Both the position numbers and the translations under genes were made by a program. From Pseudomonas sp. TH31 (GTDB lineage Bacteria > Pseudomonadota > Gammaproteobacteria > Pseudomonadales > Pseudomonadaceae), in NCBI RefSeq assembly GCF_016650815.1, contig NZ_JAEKEZ010000038.1, forward strand, positions 1 to 64,000: DNA of 64,000 bases, written 5' to 3'. The notes beneath the pieces are model-generated. The model was given only the letters and a program-made list of their open reading frames with translations. It was not told where the DNA came from and did no database searches. Each line of letters begins with the position of its first letter. Position 1 is the stretch's first letter. Shown piece by piece: positions 8,728 to 18,103 of the stretch.

Positions 8728-9600
8728 ATGAAGCCGAGTTTCGAGAAAATCTCCACGCCAGCTGATGCCTCGTGGTCGATGCTTAACCGGCGGCTGGCCG
8801 ATGACATTCCGTTCGAATGGCACCACCACCCTGAATATGAATTGACCCTGACCCTCAACAGCCGGGGTCATCGCTATGTGAGCAGTGACGTGCGGCTCTA
8901 CGAGGACGGTGACCTGGTGCTGTTGGGGCCGAATGTGCCGCACAGTTGGTGTTCCGCTGAACGCATTGACCCGGACCAGCCCCACGTTGCGCTGGTCATC
9001 TGGTTTTCCCAGGCCTGGGCTCAATCACTCGTAGCGCTGTTTCCGGAGTTGGGCTCATTGCAGGCGCTACTGGCCGCCGCTCAGTGTGCGTTGCACTTCA
9101 GTGAGCAGGCCTCAAAAGAACTTCGCCCCCTGATCGAGGCGATGGTGGATCAGCAAGGGCCGGAACGATTGGTGTCACTGCTGCAAGTGCTGACCCGACT
9201 GACCCGTGACACCGATGCCCGGAGAATCTTCCCCGACGAACCCACCGGTGCAGCCGTCGTGGCGGGCGAAGACGCGCGCCTGCAACGGGTGCTTGGGCAT
9301 GTCCACGCTCACTACGTCGAGTCCCTGACCATCCCCGAATTGGCGGACATCGCCTGCATCAGCGTTTCGGCATTTCATCGCATGTTCCGCCGTCATACCC
9401 ATTGCACGGCACTGGACTACATCGCCCGGTTACGCATTGGTCGGGCGTGTGCGCTGTTACTGCAAGGCAATAGCCCCGTTGCGCTGATCGCCGAAACGGT
9501 GGGGTATTCGTCGCTGGCGCTGTTCAACCGACAATTCAAGGCACAGAAGGGCCTGGCCCCCAGCGCCTTCCGCAAGCGCCACGGGCATCATTTTCGATAG
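8728..9600 (+). CDS. AraC family transcriptional regulator
   Basis: The 290-residue regulator has an N-terminal cupin sensor domain (FEWHHHPEYELTLTL, then GDLVLLGPNVPHSW) and two C-terminal helix-turn-helix units. The first is around LTIPELADIACISVSAFHRM and the second around VALIAETVGYSSLALFNRQF, followed by the typical GLAPSAFRK end. The cupin His-rich motif suggests a small-molecule, perhaps sugar-type, effector. The ATG at 8728 is preceded by AGGAA and gives the normal family length. Targets are not evident. Confidence 0.88.
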   Translation: MKPSFEKISTPADASWSMLNRRLADDIPFEWHHHPEYELTLTLNSRGHRYVSSDVRLYEDGDLVLLGPNVPHSWCSAERIDPDQPHVALVIWFSQAWAQSLVALFPELGSLQALLAAAQCALHFSEQASKELRPLIEAMVDQQGPERLVSLLQVLTRLTRDTDARRIFPDEPTGAAVVAGEDARLQRVLGHVHAHYVESLTIPELADIACISVSAFHRMFRRHTHCTALDYIARLRIGRACALLLQGNSPVALIAETVGYSSLALFNRQFKAQKGLAPSAFRKRHGHHFR

Positions 9601-9625
9601 GTCGATTACAGCAGACACGGTCCCC

Positions 9626-9731
9626 GTAGGAGCTGCCGAAGGCTGCGATCTTTTGATCTTGATCTTGATTTGATCTTTCGCTGCGCGATATTGCGGAAGA
9701 TCAAAAGATCGCAGCCTTCGGCAGCTCCTAC
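9626..9731. repeat. REPIN, GTAGGAG family
   Basis: A forward and an inverted copy of the GTAGGAG REP lie around a loop containing GATCTT hexamers. The element sits between the AraC gene and the DUF1479 gene and can fold as one long hairpin. Confidence 0.92.
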
Positions 9732-9869
9732 GCAGGTTTGCATATACCTGATCCATCGTGGGCCTTACGCCACAATCGTATCGGTCAACGCGGCAAATCC
9801 GACTGAGCCGAAAAGGGCGTAAATGTTTTAGTGCAGGTGGCTTTTAACAACCCCCAGCAGGTCGCCACC

Positions 9870-11141
9870 ATGAGCAACTATCACACCTTCGAAAGCGCGG
9901 TCCTTCCAGAACACTACCGAGACAACATCGTGCGCATGAAGCGAGCCTTGCGTGCGCAAATAGGCGATGTGGATGCCCTGTTTGCCGAAGTGAGCGCGTT
10001 TATCGAAGCAGAAATCATCTCGATCAAGCAACAGCACGCCCGGACCGGCAGCGCCTGGCCGGTACTGGACTACCCGAGCATTGCCGCAGGCCACGTGACA
10101 GACGAGCAGTTGGCGATGATCCGCCGCCGTGGCTGCCTGGTGATAAAAGGGCACTTTCCCACCGAACAAGTCGCCGAGTGGGACAAAGGCTTGCTCCAAT
10201 ACCTCGATGACAATGCCTTCGATGCCATCTACCGCGGTCCGGTGGACCAGTTCTTCGGCAACCTCGACGCCTCACGCCCCGAGATCTTTCCGGTCTACTG
10301 GTCCCGCTCGCAAATGCAGGTGCGCCAGCACGAACGCATGGCCACAGCGCAATCGTTCCTCAACCGACTCTGGAAAACTCATTCCCGGGGCCAGCAATGG
10401 TTCGATCCCGATGTCAATGCGCTGTACCCCGACCGGGTCCGCCGCCGTCCGCCGGGCACCACCTCCAAAGGGCTGGGCCCGCATACCGATTCCGGGGCAC
10501 TGGAGCGTTGGTTGCATCCGGCTTACTTGAAGGTCTTCGACAACATCTACCGCAATGACTTCAAGGCCTATGACCCTTGGGACGCGGCCTATCGCACCGA
10601 AGTCGACGAGTACGCGTACCAGGACACGGTGAAGTGTTCGGCCTTCCGGACCTTCCAGGGCTGGACCGCGCTGTGCGACATGAAGGCGGATCAAGGCGTG
10701 CTGCATACCTTGCCCATTCCCGAAGCCATGGCTTATTTACTGCTGCGACCGCTGCTCAACGATGTCCCGGAGGATGAATTGTGCGGTGTCATTCCGGGCA
10801 AAGTGCTGCCGGTTTCGAAGCAGTGGCATCCGTTGCTGGTCGAGGGCTTGAGCCCGATCCCTGACGTTGAGGCCGGCGATTCTGTCTGGTGGCATTGCGA
10901 CGTGATTCACAGCGTCGCACCCGTGGCAAACCAGCAGGGCTGGGGCAACGTGATGTACGTGCCGGCGGCGCCGATGTGCGCCAAGAATCGGCGATATGCC
11001 AAAGATGTATTTAACGCCTTCGCCGTGGGCGCCTCCCCGAGTGACTTCCCGAGGGAGGATTATGAAAAGGACTGGAAAGGCCGATTCAGTGTCGAGGAGC
11101 TGAACGAAATCGGCCGCTTGGGTCTTGCGAAGCCCCTGTAG
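9870..11141 (+). CDS. DUF1479 (YbiU-like) putative Fe(II)/2-oxoglutarate oxygenase
   Basis: The 423-residue protein matches the DUF1479/YbiU family: RRRGCLVIKGHFP, PVDQFFGNLDASRPEIFPVYW, and GLGPHTDSGALERW, whose His-x-Asp is the expected iron ligand pair, with a distal His in SVWWHCDVIHSVAP. The family has the double-stranded beta-helix of Fe(II)/2-oxoglutarate oxygenases, but its substrate is not established. I chose the ATG at 9870 because the GTG at 9831 has no ribosome site. The TAG stop (11139-11141) is formed by the head of the following REP. Confidence 0.85.
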   Translation: MSNYHTFESAVLPEHYRDNIVRMKRALRAQIGDVDALFAEVSAFIEAEIISIKQQHARTGSAWPVLDYPSIAAGHVTDEQLAMIRRRGCLVIKGHFPTEQVAEWDKGLLQYLDDNAFDAIYRGPVDQFFGNLDASRPEIFPVYWSRSQMQVRQHERMATAQSFLNRLWKTHSRGQQWFDPDVNALYPDRVRRRPPGTTSKGLGPHTDSGALERWLHPAYLKVFDNIYRNDFKAYDPWDAAYRTEVDEYAYQDTVKCSAFRTFQGWTALCDMKADQGVLHTLPIPEAMAYLLLRPLLNDVPEDELCGVIPGKVLPVSKQWHPLLVEGLSPIPDVEAGDSVWWHCDVIHSVAPVANQQGWGNVMYVPAAPMCAKNRRYAKDVFNAFAVGASPSDFPREDYEKDWKGRFSVEELNEIGRLGLAKPL

Positions 11142-11239
11142 GAGCTGCCGAAGGCTGCGATCTTTTGATTTTTGGCGTCTGTGATCTCGCTGAAAATCAA
11201 AAGAAAGATCAAAAGATCGCAGCCTTCGGCAGCTCCTAC
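11138..11239. repeat. REPIN, GTAGGAG family, overlapping a stop codon
   Basis: The inverted REP pair begins with GTAGGAG, whose TAG is the stop codon of the DUF1479 gene. It ends 18 bp before the stop of the convergent oxidoreductase gene and probably forms a shared hairpin at both mRNA ends. Confidence 0.92.
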
Positions 11240-11257
11240 GGGAATGAGTGCATCCGC

Positions 11258-12340
11258 CTAACCGCGGGAGGTCTTGATGCCATCCAGCAACCGATGCATC
11301 CGCAGCGCATCCTCAAACGTCGCCGCCGCATGGGTGCCGTCCGCCAGGTCCTGCGCAAACACGTAATACAGCTCCGCCAGTTCCAGCACCGCCGACGGCA
11401 ATCCGGATTCAGGCAAGCGCTGATAACTGTTCGGCACCGGCAGGATTTGCAACGGCAGGTCATCGCCATGTGCACCTTCGATCACATAGTCATCACCCAC
11501 CTCACCGAAGGCTGAGCGGTTGCTGATTTTCAGATCGCCCTGATCGCCAGTGAGGTCGATCTGCACGCCCGAACCATTGCGCTTGCCGCCCTCGATATGG
11601 ATCGAAACCACCGCGCCGTTTTCCAGCAAACCACTGAGCACCAGTTGATCCGGTGCGGTGCTGTCCAGCACTTCGCCGGTTTCGACGATGGTGACCTTCG
11701 GGAACTGACTGAGCATCAACCCCGACACGCTCAGCGGCCAACCGGTGGCGGTGAACAGCATGTCGAGGAAGTGCCCGGCGTAGATGGCGATGACGCTGGA
11801 GAAATTTTCCTCGGCTACGGTCCAGCGCAGGGCGTTGGACCGCAGCGCCTGTAAGTAATGGGTGCTGACGTGCAGGCGCACCGAGCGCAGTTGGCCGACA
11901 TAACCTTGCTGCAGCAAGTCTTGCAGGTAGCGGTTGTGCGGCGCGTGGCGCCGTTGCAGCCCGACGATGTGACGCACGCCGGCATCCTTCGCCAGATGCA
12001 CCAATTGTTCGGAGGCGGCGGTCGTGGTGGTCAGTGGCCATTCGCAGTAGACGTCTTTACCGGCAGCGATGGCGGCACGCACGCTGTGTTCGTGTTGCGG
12101 CGCGGTGTTGAGCACCACCACCAGGTCGACTTCGGGGTTATGGATCAAGGCGTCGAGCGAGTCGGCGACTTGAGGAATACCGTACTCGCTGGCTGCCGCT
12201 TTGGCGCGCTCGCGGTGTTCGCTGTAAATCGCTTGCACGTGGTATTGCGGCAGCAGGGCAAGCACGCGCAAGTGGCCGTGGCGGGCCCAGGTGCCGACGC
12301 CGACGATGCCGACGCGAATAGGGACGTATGAAGTGGTCAT
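11258..12340 (-). CDS. Gfo/Idh/MocA family NAD(P)-dependent oxidoreductase
   Basis: The 360-residue protein has an N-terminal Rossmann fold (RVGIVGVGTWARHGHLRVL) and the family dinucleotide-binding region VDLVVVLNTAPQHEHSVRAA. The usual EKP motif is replaced by EWPLTTT at about residue 98, so the catalytic Lys of typical members is missing at that place. That may mean altered chemistry or binding. The C-terminal GFO/IDH domain is complete. A GAGG ribosome site precedes the start. Such enzymes oxidise sugars, inositols or related alcohols; the substrate here is unknown. Confidence 0.82.
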   Translation of the reverse strand: MTTSYVPIRVGIVGVGTWARHGHLRVLALLPQYHVQAIYSEHRERAKAAASEYGIPQVADSLDALIHNPEVDLVVVLNTAPQHEHSVRAAIAAGKDVYCEWPLTTTTAASEQLVHLAKDAGVRHIVGLQRRHAPHNRYLQDLLQQGYVGQLRSVRLHVSTHYLQALRSNALRWTVAEENFSSVIAIYAGHFLDMLFTATGWPLSVSGLMLSQFPKVTIVETGEVLDSTAPDQLVLSGLLENGAVVSIHIEGGKRNGSGVQIDLTGDQGDLKISNRSAFGEVGDDYVIEGAHGDDLPLQILPVPNSYQRLPESGLPSAVLELAELYYVFAQDLADGTHAAATFEDALRMHRLLDGIKTSRG

Positions 12341-12460
12341 GGGTTTAGCCTCATAAGGTGGATGGCAGACGAGGCAAAGTCTAGGGAGCGCAGGCTTGAG
12401 GAAAAACGGGCCAAGGGGCCGAACACTCTGGACAGAAACGGCGTTAATCCGACGCCGGAT

Positions 12461-13352
12461 TCAGACCTTGAGAATGTTGTCCTTGAAGAAATCGATCAAC
12501 ACCCGCAGCCTCGGTGCGGTCTGCTTTGACGCGGGCCAGAGCATCCACAGGTTGCCGGTATGGTCGGTGTAATCCTCCAGCACCACCTTCAGCCTGCCGT
12601 CAGCCAATGCCTGGCGGATTGAAAAATCCGGCAGGCAGGCAATCCCCACCCCATCAATCGCCAGGTACGTCAGCGGGTCCATCGTGGTGCAGGTCATGGC
12701 CTTCGCCAGATTCGGCTCGATGTGCGTCTCGCCTATCCTCAGCGGCCAGCGTTCGATCATTCCCGTCGCCGGAAACTTGTGCAGCAGGCAGACATGATTG
12801 ATCAGCTCGTCCGGGTGCGTCGGGTTACCGTGGCGTGCCAGGTACTCCGGCGAGGCCACCAGTTGCAGTTGATAGCCGCCGAGTTTGCGCGCCATCAGCC
12901 GCGAGTCTTGCGGCGCGCCGGTGCGGATCACCGCATCGAAACCTTCCTCGATCACATCGACCATGCGGTCGGACATGTCCACGTCCAGCTCGATGTCCGG
13001 GTAGGCACGGATGAACCCGGCCAGCACCGGCATGATCAGCACGTTCTGCAACGGCACGCTGATGCGCACCTTGCCCCGTGGTGTGGCGGACAACTCCAGC
13101 AGCTCCAGTTGCGCGGCTTCCACTTCACTGAGAATGCGCTTGCAACGGTCCAGGAACAGCCTCGCCTTCGGTGGTCAGGGTGACGCTGCGGGTGCTGCGA
13201 TGGAACAGCCGAACGCCCAGGCGTTCTTCCATGCGCGCCACGCTTTTGCCGACCGCCGAGGAGGAGATTTCCAGCAGGCGCCCGGCTTCGGTGAAGCTGC
13301 GGGTTTCGGCCACCTGAATGAAGGCCGTGATACCGCTGAGGCTGTCCATCAT
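12461..13352 (-). CDS. LysR family regulator, one apparent frameshift
   Basis: The N-terminal helix-turn-helix part (MMDSLSGITAFIQVAETRSF, SSSAVGKSVARMEERLGVRLF) and the effector-binding part (GKVRISVPLQNVLIMPVLAG onward, ending FFKDNILKV) lie in different frames. Removing one C from the CC at 13160-13161 restores TTEGELFLDRCKRIL, the normal linker of this family. This is the only site in the window needing a deletion to repair rather than an insertion. The repaired regulator is about 296 residues. It lies downstream of the old yellow enzyme gene in the same direction, with a REP pair between them, so control of that gene is possible but unproven. Confidence 0.8.
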
Positions 13353-13427
13353 GGGCGGTGTACTCGATGCAGGAAGGGTTAAGGCAGAGTAGAGGCGGGC
13401 GGGGGATTTGCAAAGGGTGGGTAGAAC

Positions 13428-13517
13428 AAGATCAAAAGATCGCAGCCTTCGGCAGCTCCTACAGGGGGAGTGTGTACACCTGTAGGAGCTGCCGAAGGCT
13501 GCGATCTTTGATTTTGA
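13428..13517. repeat. Inverted REP pair, GTAGGAG family, heads inward
   Basis: An inverted and then a forward GTAGGAG REP flank a short centre (AGGGGGAGTGTGTACACCT). The heads face each other, the reverse of the common arrangement here. The element separates the LysR and OYE genes. Confidence 0.9.
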
Positions 13518-13531
13518 AAACGAGCGCCGAC

Positions 13532-14638
13532 TCAGGCACTTTCTTGATAAAACGGATAATCCGTAAACCCAACCTCGCTACCCCCATAAAACGTATCCCG
13601 GTCATAAGCATTCAACGGCCGACCATGACGAATCCGCCCCGGCAAATCCGGGTTGGCAATAAAATCGCGACCAAACGCCACCAGGTCAGCATCGCCCGCC
13701 CGCAAAATCTGCTCGGCAGACTCGGCGGTAAAGCCTCCGGCAGCCATGATCAACCCGTCGTAATGTCGACGAATCAACTGCGCGGCCACCGGGTTCTGGT
13801 CCTTGCTTTCATCAATCGAATTGCCCAAGACACGCGGCTCGATCAAGTGCAAATAGGCCAGTTTCAACGGCGCCAGTTGTTCGGCGACGTAGGTAAACAG
13901 CGCTTCAGGATCGCTGTCCTTCATGTCACCGAACGTGCCGCTCGGCCCCAGGCGCACCGCGACTCGTTCACTGCCCCAGACCGAAATCACCGCGCCGGTG
14001 ATGTCCAACAGAAACCGTGCACGCTTGGCGATGCTGCCGCCATAGGCGTCGGTGCGACGGTTGCTGCCATCCTGCAAAAACTGGTCGATCAGGTAGCCGT
14101 TGGCGCCATGGATTTCCACGCCATCAAAACCGGCGGCGAGGCCCCGTTGCGCGGCGCTGCGAAAATCATCGACCAAGGCTTCGACTTCCGCCTCGCCAAG
14201 GGCCCGGTGCGGTGTGCTCGCCACCCAACCGCTGGCGGTATAGGCGACACCGTCGTACTCGACTGCCGAGGGTGCCACGGGTTGGGTGCCGTTGGGTTGC
14301 ATGTCGCTGTGGGACTGGCGACCGGCATGGAATAGCTGCAAAAAGATCCGCCCACCCTTGGCGTGAACCGCTTCGGTGATGGCTTTCCAGCCGGGGATTT
14401 GCGCATCGTTGTACAGGCCCGGCGAACCGAGATAACCATTGCCGGTGGTGGACACGACGGTGGCTTCGGAAATGATCAGGCCGCCATCGGTTGCCCGCTG
14501 CGCGTAGTACTCGACCATCAACGCGCCAGGCACATCGCCGGGCTCGGAACGCATGCGGGTCAACGGTGCCATGACCACGCGGTGGGCGAGGGCATGTGGG
14601 CCGATCTTGATCGGGGAAAGCAGGGTGGGGTGATTCAT
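13532..14638 (-). CDS. Old yellow enzyme (FMN-dependent alkene reductase)
   Basis: The 368-residue enzyme is an NADH:flavin oxidoreductase/OYE family member close in type to NemA. It begins LLSPIKIGPHALAHRVVMAPLTR and carries HGANGYLIDQFLQDGSNRRT (the active-site His/Asn pair and the loop after it), YGGS, and the phosphate-binding end VAFGRDFIANPDLP. These enzymes reduce activated C=C bonds or nitro compounds with NAD(P)H. GGAGG a few bases before the ATG at 14638 decides the start; the frame is open further upstream. A nearby LysR gene may regulate it. Confidence 0.92.
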   Translation of the reverse strand: MNHPTLLSPIKIGPHALAHRVVMAPLTRMRSEPGDVPGALMVEYYAQRATDGGLIISEATVVSTTGNGYLGSPGLYNDAQIPGWKAITEAVHAKGGRIFLQLFHAGRQSHSDMQPNGTQPVAPSAVEYDGVAYTASGWVASTPHRALGEAEVEALVDDFRSAAQRGLAAGFDGVEIHGANGYLIDQFLQDGSNRRTDAYGGSIAKRARFLLDITGAVISVWGSERVAVRLGPSGTFGDMKDSDPEALFTYVAEQLAPLKLAYLHLIEPRVLGNSIDESKDQNPVAAQLIRRHYDGLIMAAGGFTAESAEQILRAGDADLVAFGRDFIANPDLPGRIRHGRPLNAYDRDTFYGGSEVGFTDYPFYQESA

Positions 14639-14814
14639 GGTGACCTCCAATAAGTGACTGGAGGTCACCTTAGGCCGATTGCTTCAGCGGAAAAACGGGC
14701 CGCCGATCCGCTCTCTTTGGACGGATTGCTCCGTAATCGCCTCAAGGCGTTAGCGCCGTGACACGTTACAATGCCCCGGCCCGCTGCGAACGAATCCCCG
14801 GAGTCAGATATTCG

Positions 14815-15537
14815 ATGCCCCAGATCAGCCATTTCAAAACCCCATGCCCCGAGCCCATCAACAGCCAGATCCTGCAACTGGTCGTCGACAACCTGACCGA
14901 GATCAGCGCGGTGGCCTTGCCGCCGAGCAACCTGTTGTACAACGTGTATCAGTACGCGATCGGCTATGAGGTTCACCTCTATCTGGAGGCGTTGAACGGG
15001 ACCAGGGGGATGGCGGTTGAGTTGATCGTGGCCACGGATGTCGACGACCCGGAGAAGGTCATCGGCTTCGTGTTGTACCTGCCGGTCAAGGATGATTCCG
15101 AGGCGTGCGGCGTGGCCTATATGGCCGTGGATTCCGGTCATCGGCGCCAGGGAGTTGCCCGGGCGATGTTGCGCGAGGTGCTCGGTCGCTACCCTCACGC
15201 CGAGCTGACTTGCAGCGTCGGCAAGGTTCCGTATTTTGAAGCGCTGGGCTTTCAAGTGGTGGGTGTCCGCGCGACCCAGGTGCTGATGAACACCCGTGAT
15301 CACGGCACCGACGGCTTGATGGCGGTGCTGGACACGGCACCGATCTACAGCTCGCTGGAAGTGCGGCAGATTCATACCTACCTGCTGCAAAAGCACGGCA
15401 AACGGGCGATGACGGATGCGGAGAAACAACGGGATCGGCACCTGGATCAACTGACGCGCAAGGCCAATGAGTTTGTGCGGGGGCGTTTGGGCGATGAGGC
15501 GGTGCCAGCCACATCCCCGCGACTGCGGCTGGTCTAA
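14815..15537 (+). CDS. GNAT family N-acetyltransferase
   Basis: The 240-residue protein has a central GNAT fold: VIGFVLYLPV, then GVAYMAVDSGHRRQGVARAM with the RRQGVA acetyl-CoA-binding loop, then YFEALGFQVVG. A C-terminal extension (MTDAEKQRDRHLDQLTRKAN) is charged and helical. The ATG at 14815 follows GGAGTC and gives MPQISHFKTP; earlier in-frame starts look poor. It should acetylate an amine using acetyl-CoA, with unknown substrate. It converges on the P1 peptidase gene over a strong hairpin. Confidence 0.82.
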   Translation: MPQISHFKTPCPEPINSQILQLVVDNLTEISAVALPPSNLLYNVYQYAIGYEVHLYLEALNGTRGMAVELIVATDVDDPEKVIGFVLYLPVKDDSEACGVAYMAVDSGHRRQGVARAMLREVLGRYPHAELTCSVGKVPYFEALGFQVVGVRATQVLMNTRDHGTDGLMAVLDTAPIYSSLEVRQIHTYLLQKHGKRAMTDAEKQRDRHLDQLTRKANEFVRGRLGDEAVPATSPRLRLV

Positions 15538-15551
15538 ATTTCCCAATCCAA

Positions 15552-15601
15552 CACACATCCCCTGTGGGAGCGAGCAAGCCCGCTCCCACAGGGGATGTGT
15601 G
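15552..15601. terminator. Perfect 21-bp REP hairpin between convergent genes
   Basis: A GTGGGAG-family REP has collapsed into a hairpin with a perfect 21-bp stem (15552-15572 with 15581-15601) and an eight-base loop AGCAAGCC. It lies exactly between two convergent genes and is the most stable simple hairpin I found. Lacking a T run, it is better placed to block exonucleases or slow polymerase than to act as a classic terminator. Confidence 0.8.
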
Positions 15602-15617
15602 ATGGTTTGTCGGGCGT

Positions 15618-16733
15618 CTACACGGTTCCTGGCCAACCGGCCTGACGCAAGGCTTTAAGCAGTGTCGCGGCATCCAGCCCCGGAACCGCATGCCCATTGC
15701 CATTAGCCGTTTCACCCGCCAGCAAGGCATTGATGATCGCTTCCTCGACGGCTTCGGTGGCGGCCAGGAACAGTTCGCTGATGTGGTCGTTATTGACCAT
15801 GCGCAGGTTGTCGCAGGTCGGTGCTTTTTTGCTTTCATACGCGGCGGGCGGCACATGGTTACCGGTCGCAAAGGCAATGAAGATGTCGCCGCTGTGGTCT
15901 TCGTTGCCGCCACCGGTGCGAGCCAGGCCGAGGCTGGCGCGCTGGGCCAGGCGCGTGCACTGGTGCGGCAGCAACGGCGCGTCGGTCGCCAGGCAGACGA
16001 CGATCGAGCCCATTCCCGGATGCGGCAGCGAGGCCTTGAGAAACGGTGAATCGGCCTTTTCCATGTAGCGCCCGACCGGGTAACCGTCGACCCGCAACTC
16101 GTTGCGGATGCCATGGTTGGCCTGGACGATGGCGCCGACCGTCCAACCGCCCTGGGCACTGCTCAACCGCCGCGACGCGGAGCCGATACCGCCCTTGAAT
16201 TCGTGACAGATCATGCCGCTGCCGCCACCGACGTTACCCTCGGTGACCGGTCCACCGACCGCCGTGCGCAGGGCCTCGGCGACGTGTTCGGGCTTCACAT
16301 GAAAGCCGTTGATGTCGTTGAGCAGGCCGTCGAAGGTTTCCAGCACGACCGGCATGTTCCAGTAGAGTCGCCCGTCATCCGGTTGCTGCTCACGGTCCAG
16401 CACAATCAGCGCATCGCGGACCACGCCGAGGCTGTGGGTGTTAGTGAAGGCGATCGGGCTGGTCAACAGGCCGGCTTCGCGAATCCACTCAAGGCCCGTG
16501 GCGTCGCCATTGCCGTTGAGCACATGGACGCCGGCAAAACACGGCTGCTGGCTGGTGGAGCCGGCACGGGGTTCGATCACGGTAACGCCGGTCAGGATGT
16601 CGCGACCCTCGGCGGTGCGACCTCGCACATCGCTGTGGCCGACCCGGACACCGGGCACATCGGTGATGGCGTTGAGCGGGCCGGGTTGCAGTTGGCCGAA
16701 CTGGATATTCAAGTCGCGGGCACGTGGTTTCAT
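15618..16733 (-). CDS. P1 family peptidase (DmpA-like aminopeptidase)
   Basis: The 371-residue protein resembles DmpA, a self-cleaving N-terminal nucleophile aminopeptidase. It shows ITDVPGVRVGH near the N-terminus, NGNGDATGLEWIREAG, GNVGGGSGMICHEFKGGIG and then the likely Gly-Ser autoprocessing site in GIGSASR. The C-terminal part has LARTGGGNEDHSGDIFIAF. Cleavage would give alpha and beta subunits. I took the ATG at 16733 (MKPRARDLN), with 16745 as an alternative. Together with the upstream polyamine-type binding protein gene it suggests uptake and trimming of amino compounds. Confidence 0.87.
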   Translation of the reverse strand: MKPRARDLNIQFGQLQPGPLNAITDVPGVRVGHSDVRGRTAEGRDILTGVTVIEPRAGSTSQQPCFAGVHVLNGNGDATGLEWIREAGLLTSPIAFTNTHSLGVVRDALIVLDREQQPDDGRLYWNMPVVLETFDGLLNDINGFHVKPEHVAEALRTAVGGPVTEGNVGGGSGMICHEFKGGIGSASRRLSSAQGGWTVGAIVQANHGIRNELRVDGYPVGRYMEKADSPFLKASLPHPGMGSIVVCLATDAPLLPHQCTRLAQRASLGLARTGGGNEDHSGDIFIAFATGNHVPPAAYESKKAPTCDNLRMVNNDHISELFLAATEAVEEAIINALLAGETANGNGHAVPGLDAATLLKALRQAGWPGTV

Positions 16734-16779
16734 CGTTGCTCTCATGTTCAATTCATACTCACTGATTGCCGCAACCCTT

Positions 16780-16869
16780 GTAGGAGCAAAGCTTGCTCGC
16801 GATTGCGGCAGGTCAGGCGGTATTGATGTTGAATGTACTGCCGCTATCGCGAGCAAGCTTTGCTCCTAC
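16780..16869. repeat. REPIN, GTAGGAGCAAAGCTTGCTCG variant
   Basis: An inverted pair of a REP subtype that mixes the GTAGGAG head with the CTTGCTCGCGA core of the second family. The same subtype occurs at 23651-23740. It separates the binding protein and peptidase genes. Confidence 0.9.
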
Positions 16870-16888
16870 AGGGGACTGGCGGTGTTTG

Positions 16889-17992
16889 TTATTGACCGTT
16901 TTTCACTTTGCTCCAGACCCGGGTGCGCACGCGTTCGGTGGCTGGCGGCAGGGGTTGAAGGGTGAACAACGTGGCCATGGCTTCAGCAGAGGGGTAGACC
17001 GCCGGGTTGTTGCGGGTCGCTTCGGCCACCAACGGGGTCGCGGTGCGGTTGCCGTTCGGGTAGGCCAGGTGGTCGCTGACCGGGGCGATGACTTCGGGGC
17101 GCATCAGGTAGTCGATGAAGGCGATGCCTTGCGCCGGGTTCGGCGCATCCTTGAGCAACACCAGCGTGTCGAACCACACCGGTGCACCTTCCTTTGGCAG
17201 GCTGTAGGCGATCTTCACGCCGTTACCGGCCTGTTCAGCCGTTTTTTTGGCTTCGAGCATTGCCCCGGACCAGCCCACCGCGACGCAGATGTTGCCGTTG
17301 GCCAGGTCACTGATGAACTTCGATGAGTTGAAGTAAGCAATGTGCGGGCGCAGCTTCAGCAGTAAGGCTTCGGCCTTTTTGTAGTCCTCAGGGTCAGTGC
17401 TGTTCGGCGGCAGGCCCAGGTAGTGCAGGGCGACCGGCAGCATCTCCGAGGGCGAATCGAGCATCGCCACGCCGCACTGGCCGAGCTTGGCGAGGTTTTC
17501 TTCCTTGAATACCAGGTCCCAGGAGTCCACCGGCGCCTTGTCGCCGAGGGCGGCGCGGACCTTGTCGACGTTGTAGCCGATGCCGTTGGTGCCCCACAGG
17601 TACGGCACGGCGTACTGGTTGCCGGGGTCGTTGTTGGCCAGTTTCGCCAGCAGGTCGGGGTCCATGTTCTTGAACCCCGGCATCTGTGCCCGGGGCAGTG
17701 GTTGCAGGGCGCCGGCCTTGATCAGGGTCGGCAGGCTGAAATTACTTGCCACCACCACGTCGTAGCCACTGCGGCTGGTCAGCAGTTTTCCCTCCAGCAC
17801 CTCGGCGCTGTCGAACGTGTCGTAAACCGGCGAAATGCCGGTGTCGCGGGTGAAGTCGTGGAGGGTCGTGGGACCGATGTAGTCATACCAGTTGTAGACG
17901 TGCACGGTGGGGGCATCAGCGGCAAATGCCGACAGTGAGGCCGACAGGCAGGCGCCCAGTCCCAGATTGAAATACGTGCGGTGACCACTCAT
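16889..17992 (-). CDS. Polyamine-type ABC transporter substrate-binding protein
   Basis: The 367-residue protein has a signal peptide ending AFA near residue 24 and the PotF/PotD signature VHVYNWYDYIGPTTL at the mature start. Further family parts are SGYDVVVASNFSLPTLI, VPYLWGTNGIGYN, and GWSGAMLEAKK. It would bind spermidine, putrescine or a related amine in the periplasm. No permease or ATPase genes adjoin it, so it must work with a transporter encoded elsewhere. It is divergent from the LuxR-type gene, which may regulate it. Confidence 0.9.
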   Translation of the reverse strand: MSGHRTYFNLGLGACLSASLSAFAADAPTVHVYNWYDYIGPTTLHDFTRDTGISPVYDTFDSAEVLEGKLLTSRSGYDVVVASNFSLPTLIKAGALQPLPRAQMPGFKNMDPDLLAKLANNDPGNQYAVPYLWGTNGIGYNVDKVRAALGDKAPVDSWDLVFKEENLAKLGQCGVAMLDSPSEMLPVALHYLGLPPNSTDPEDYKKAEALLLKLRPHIAYFNSSKFISDLANGNICVAVGWSGAMLEAKKTAEQAGNGVKIAYSLPKEGAPVWFDTLVLLKDAPNPAQGIAFIDYLMRPEVIAPVSDHLAYPNGNRTATPLVAEATRNNPAVYPSAEAMATLFTLQPLPPATERVRTRVWSKVKNGQ

Positions 17993-18103
17993 GATGCGGC
18001 ACTCCTGGCCTGCTGCAGGCCGGTGTTATTCAGGAGTGTTCAGGGTATCGGCGGGGTGGGTCTTGCCCCATTCCCATCATGGGTTACACAAAAGGGGTAG
18101 AGC

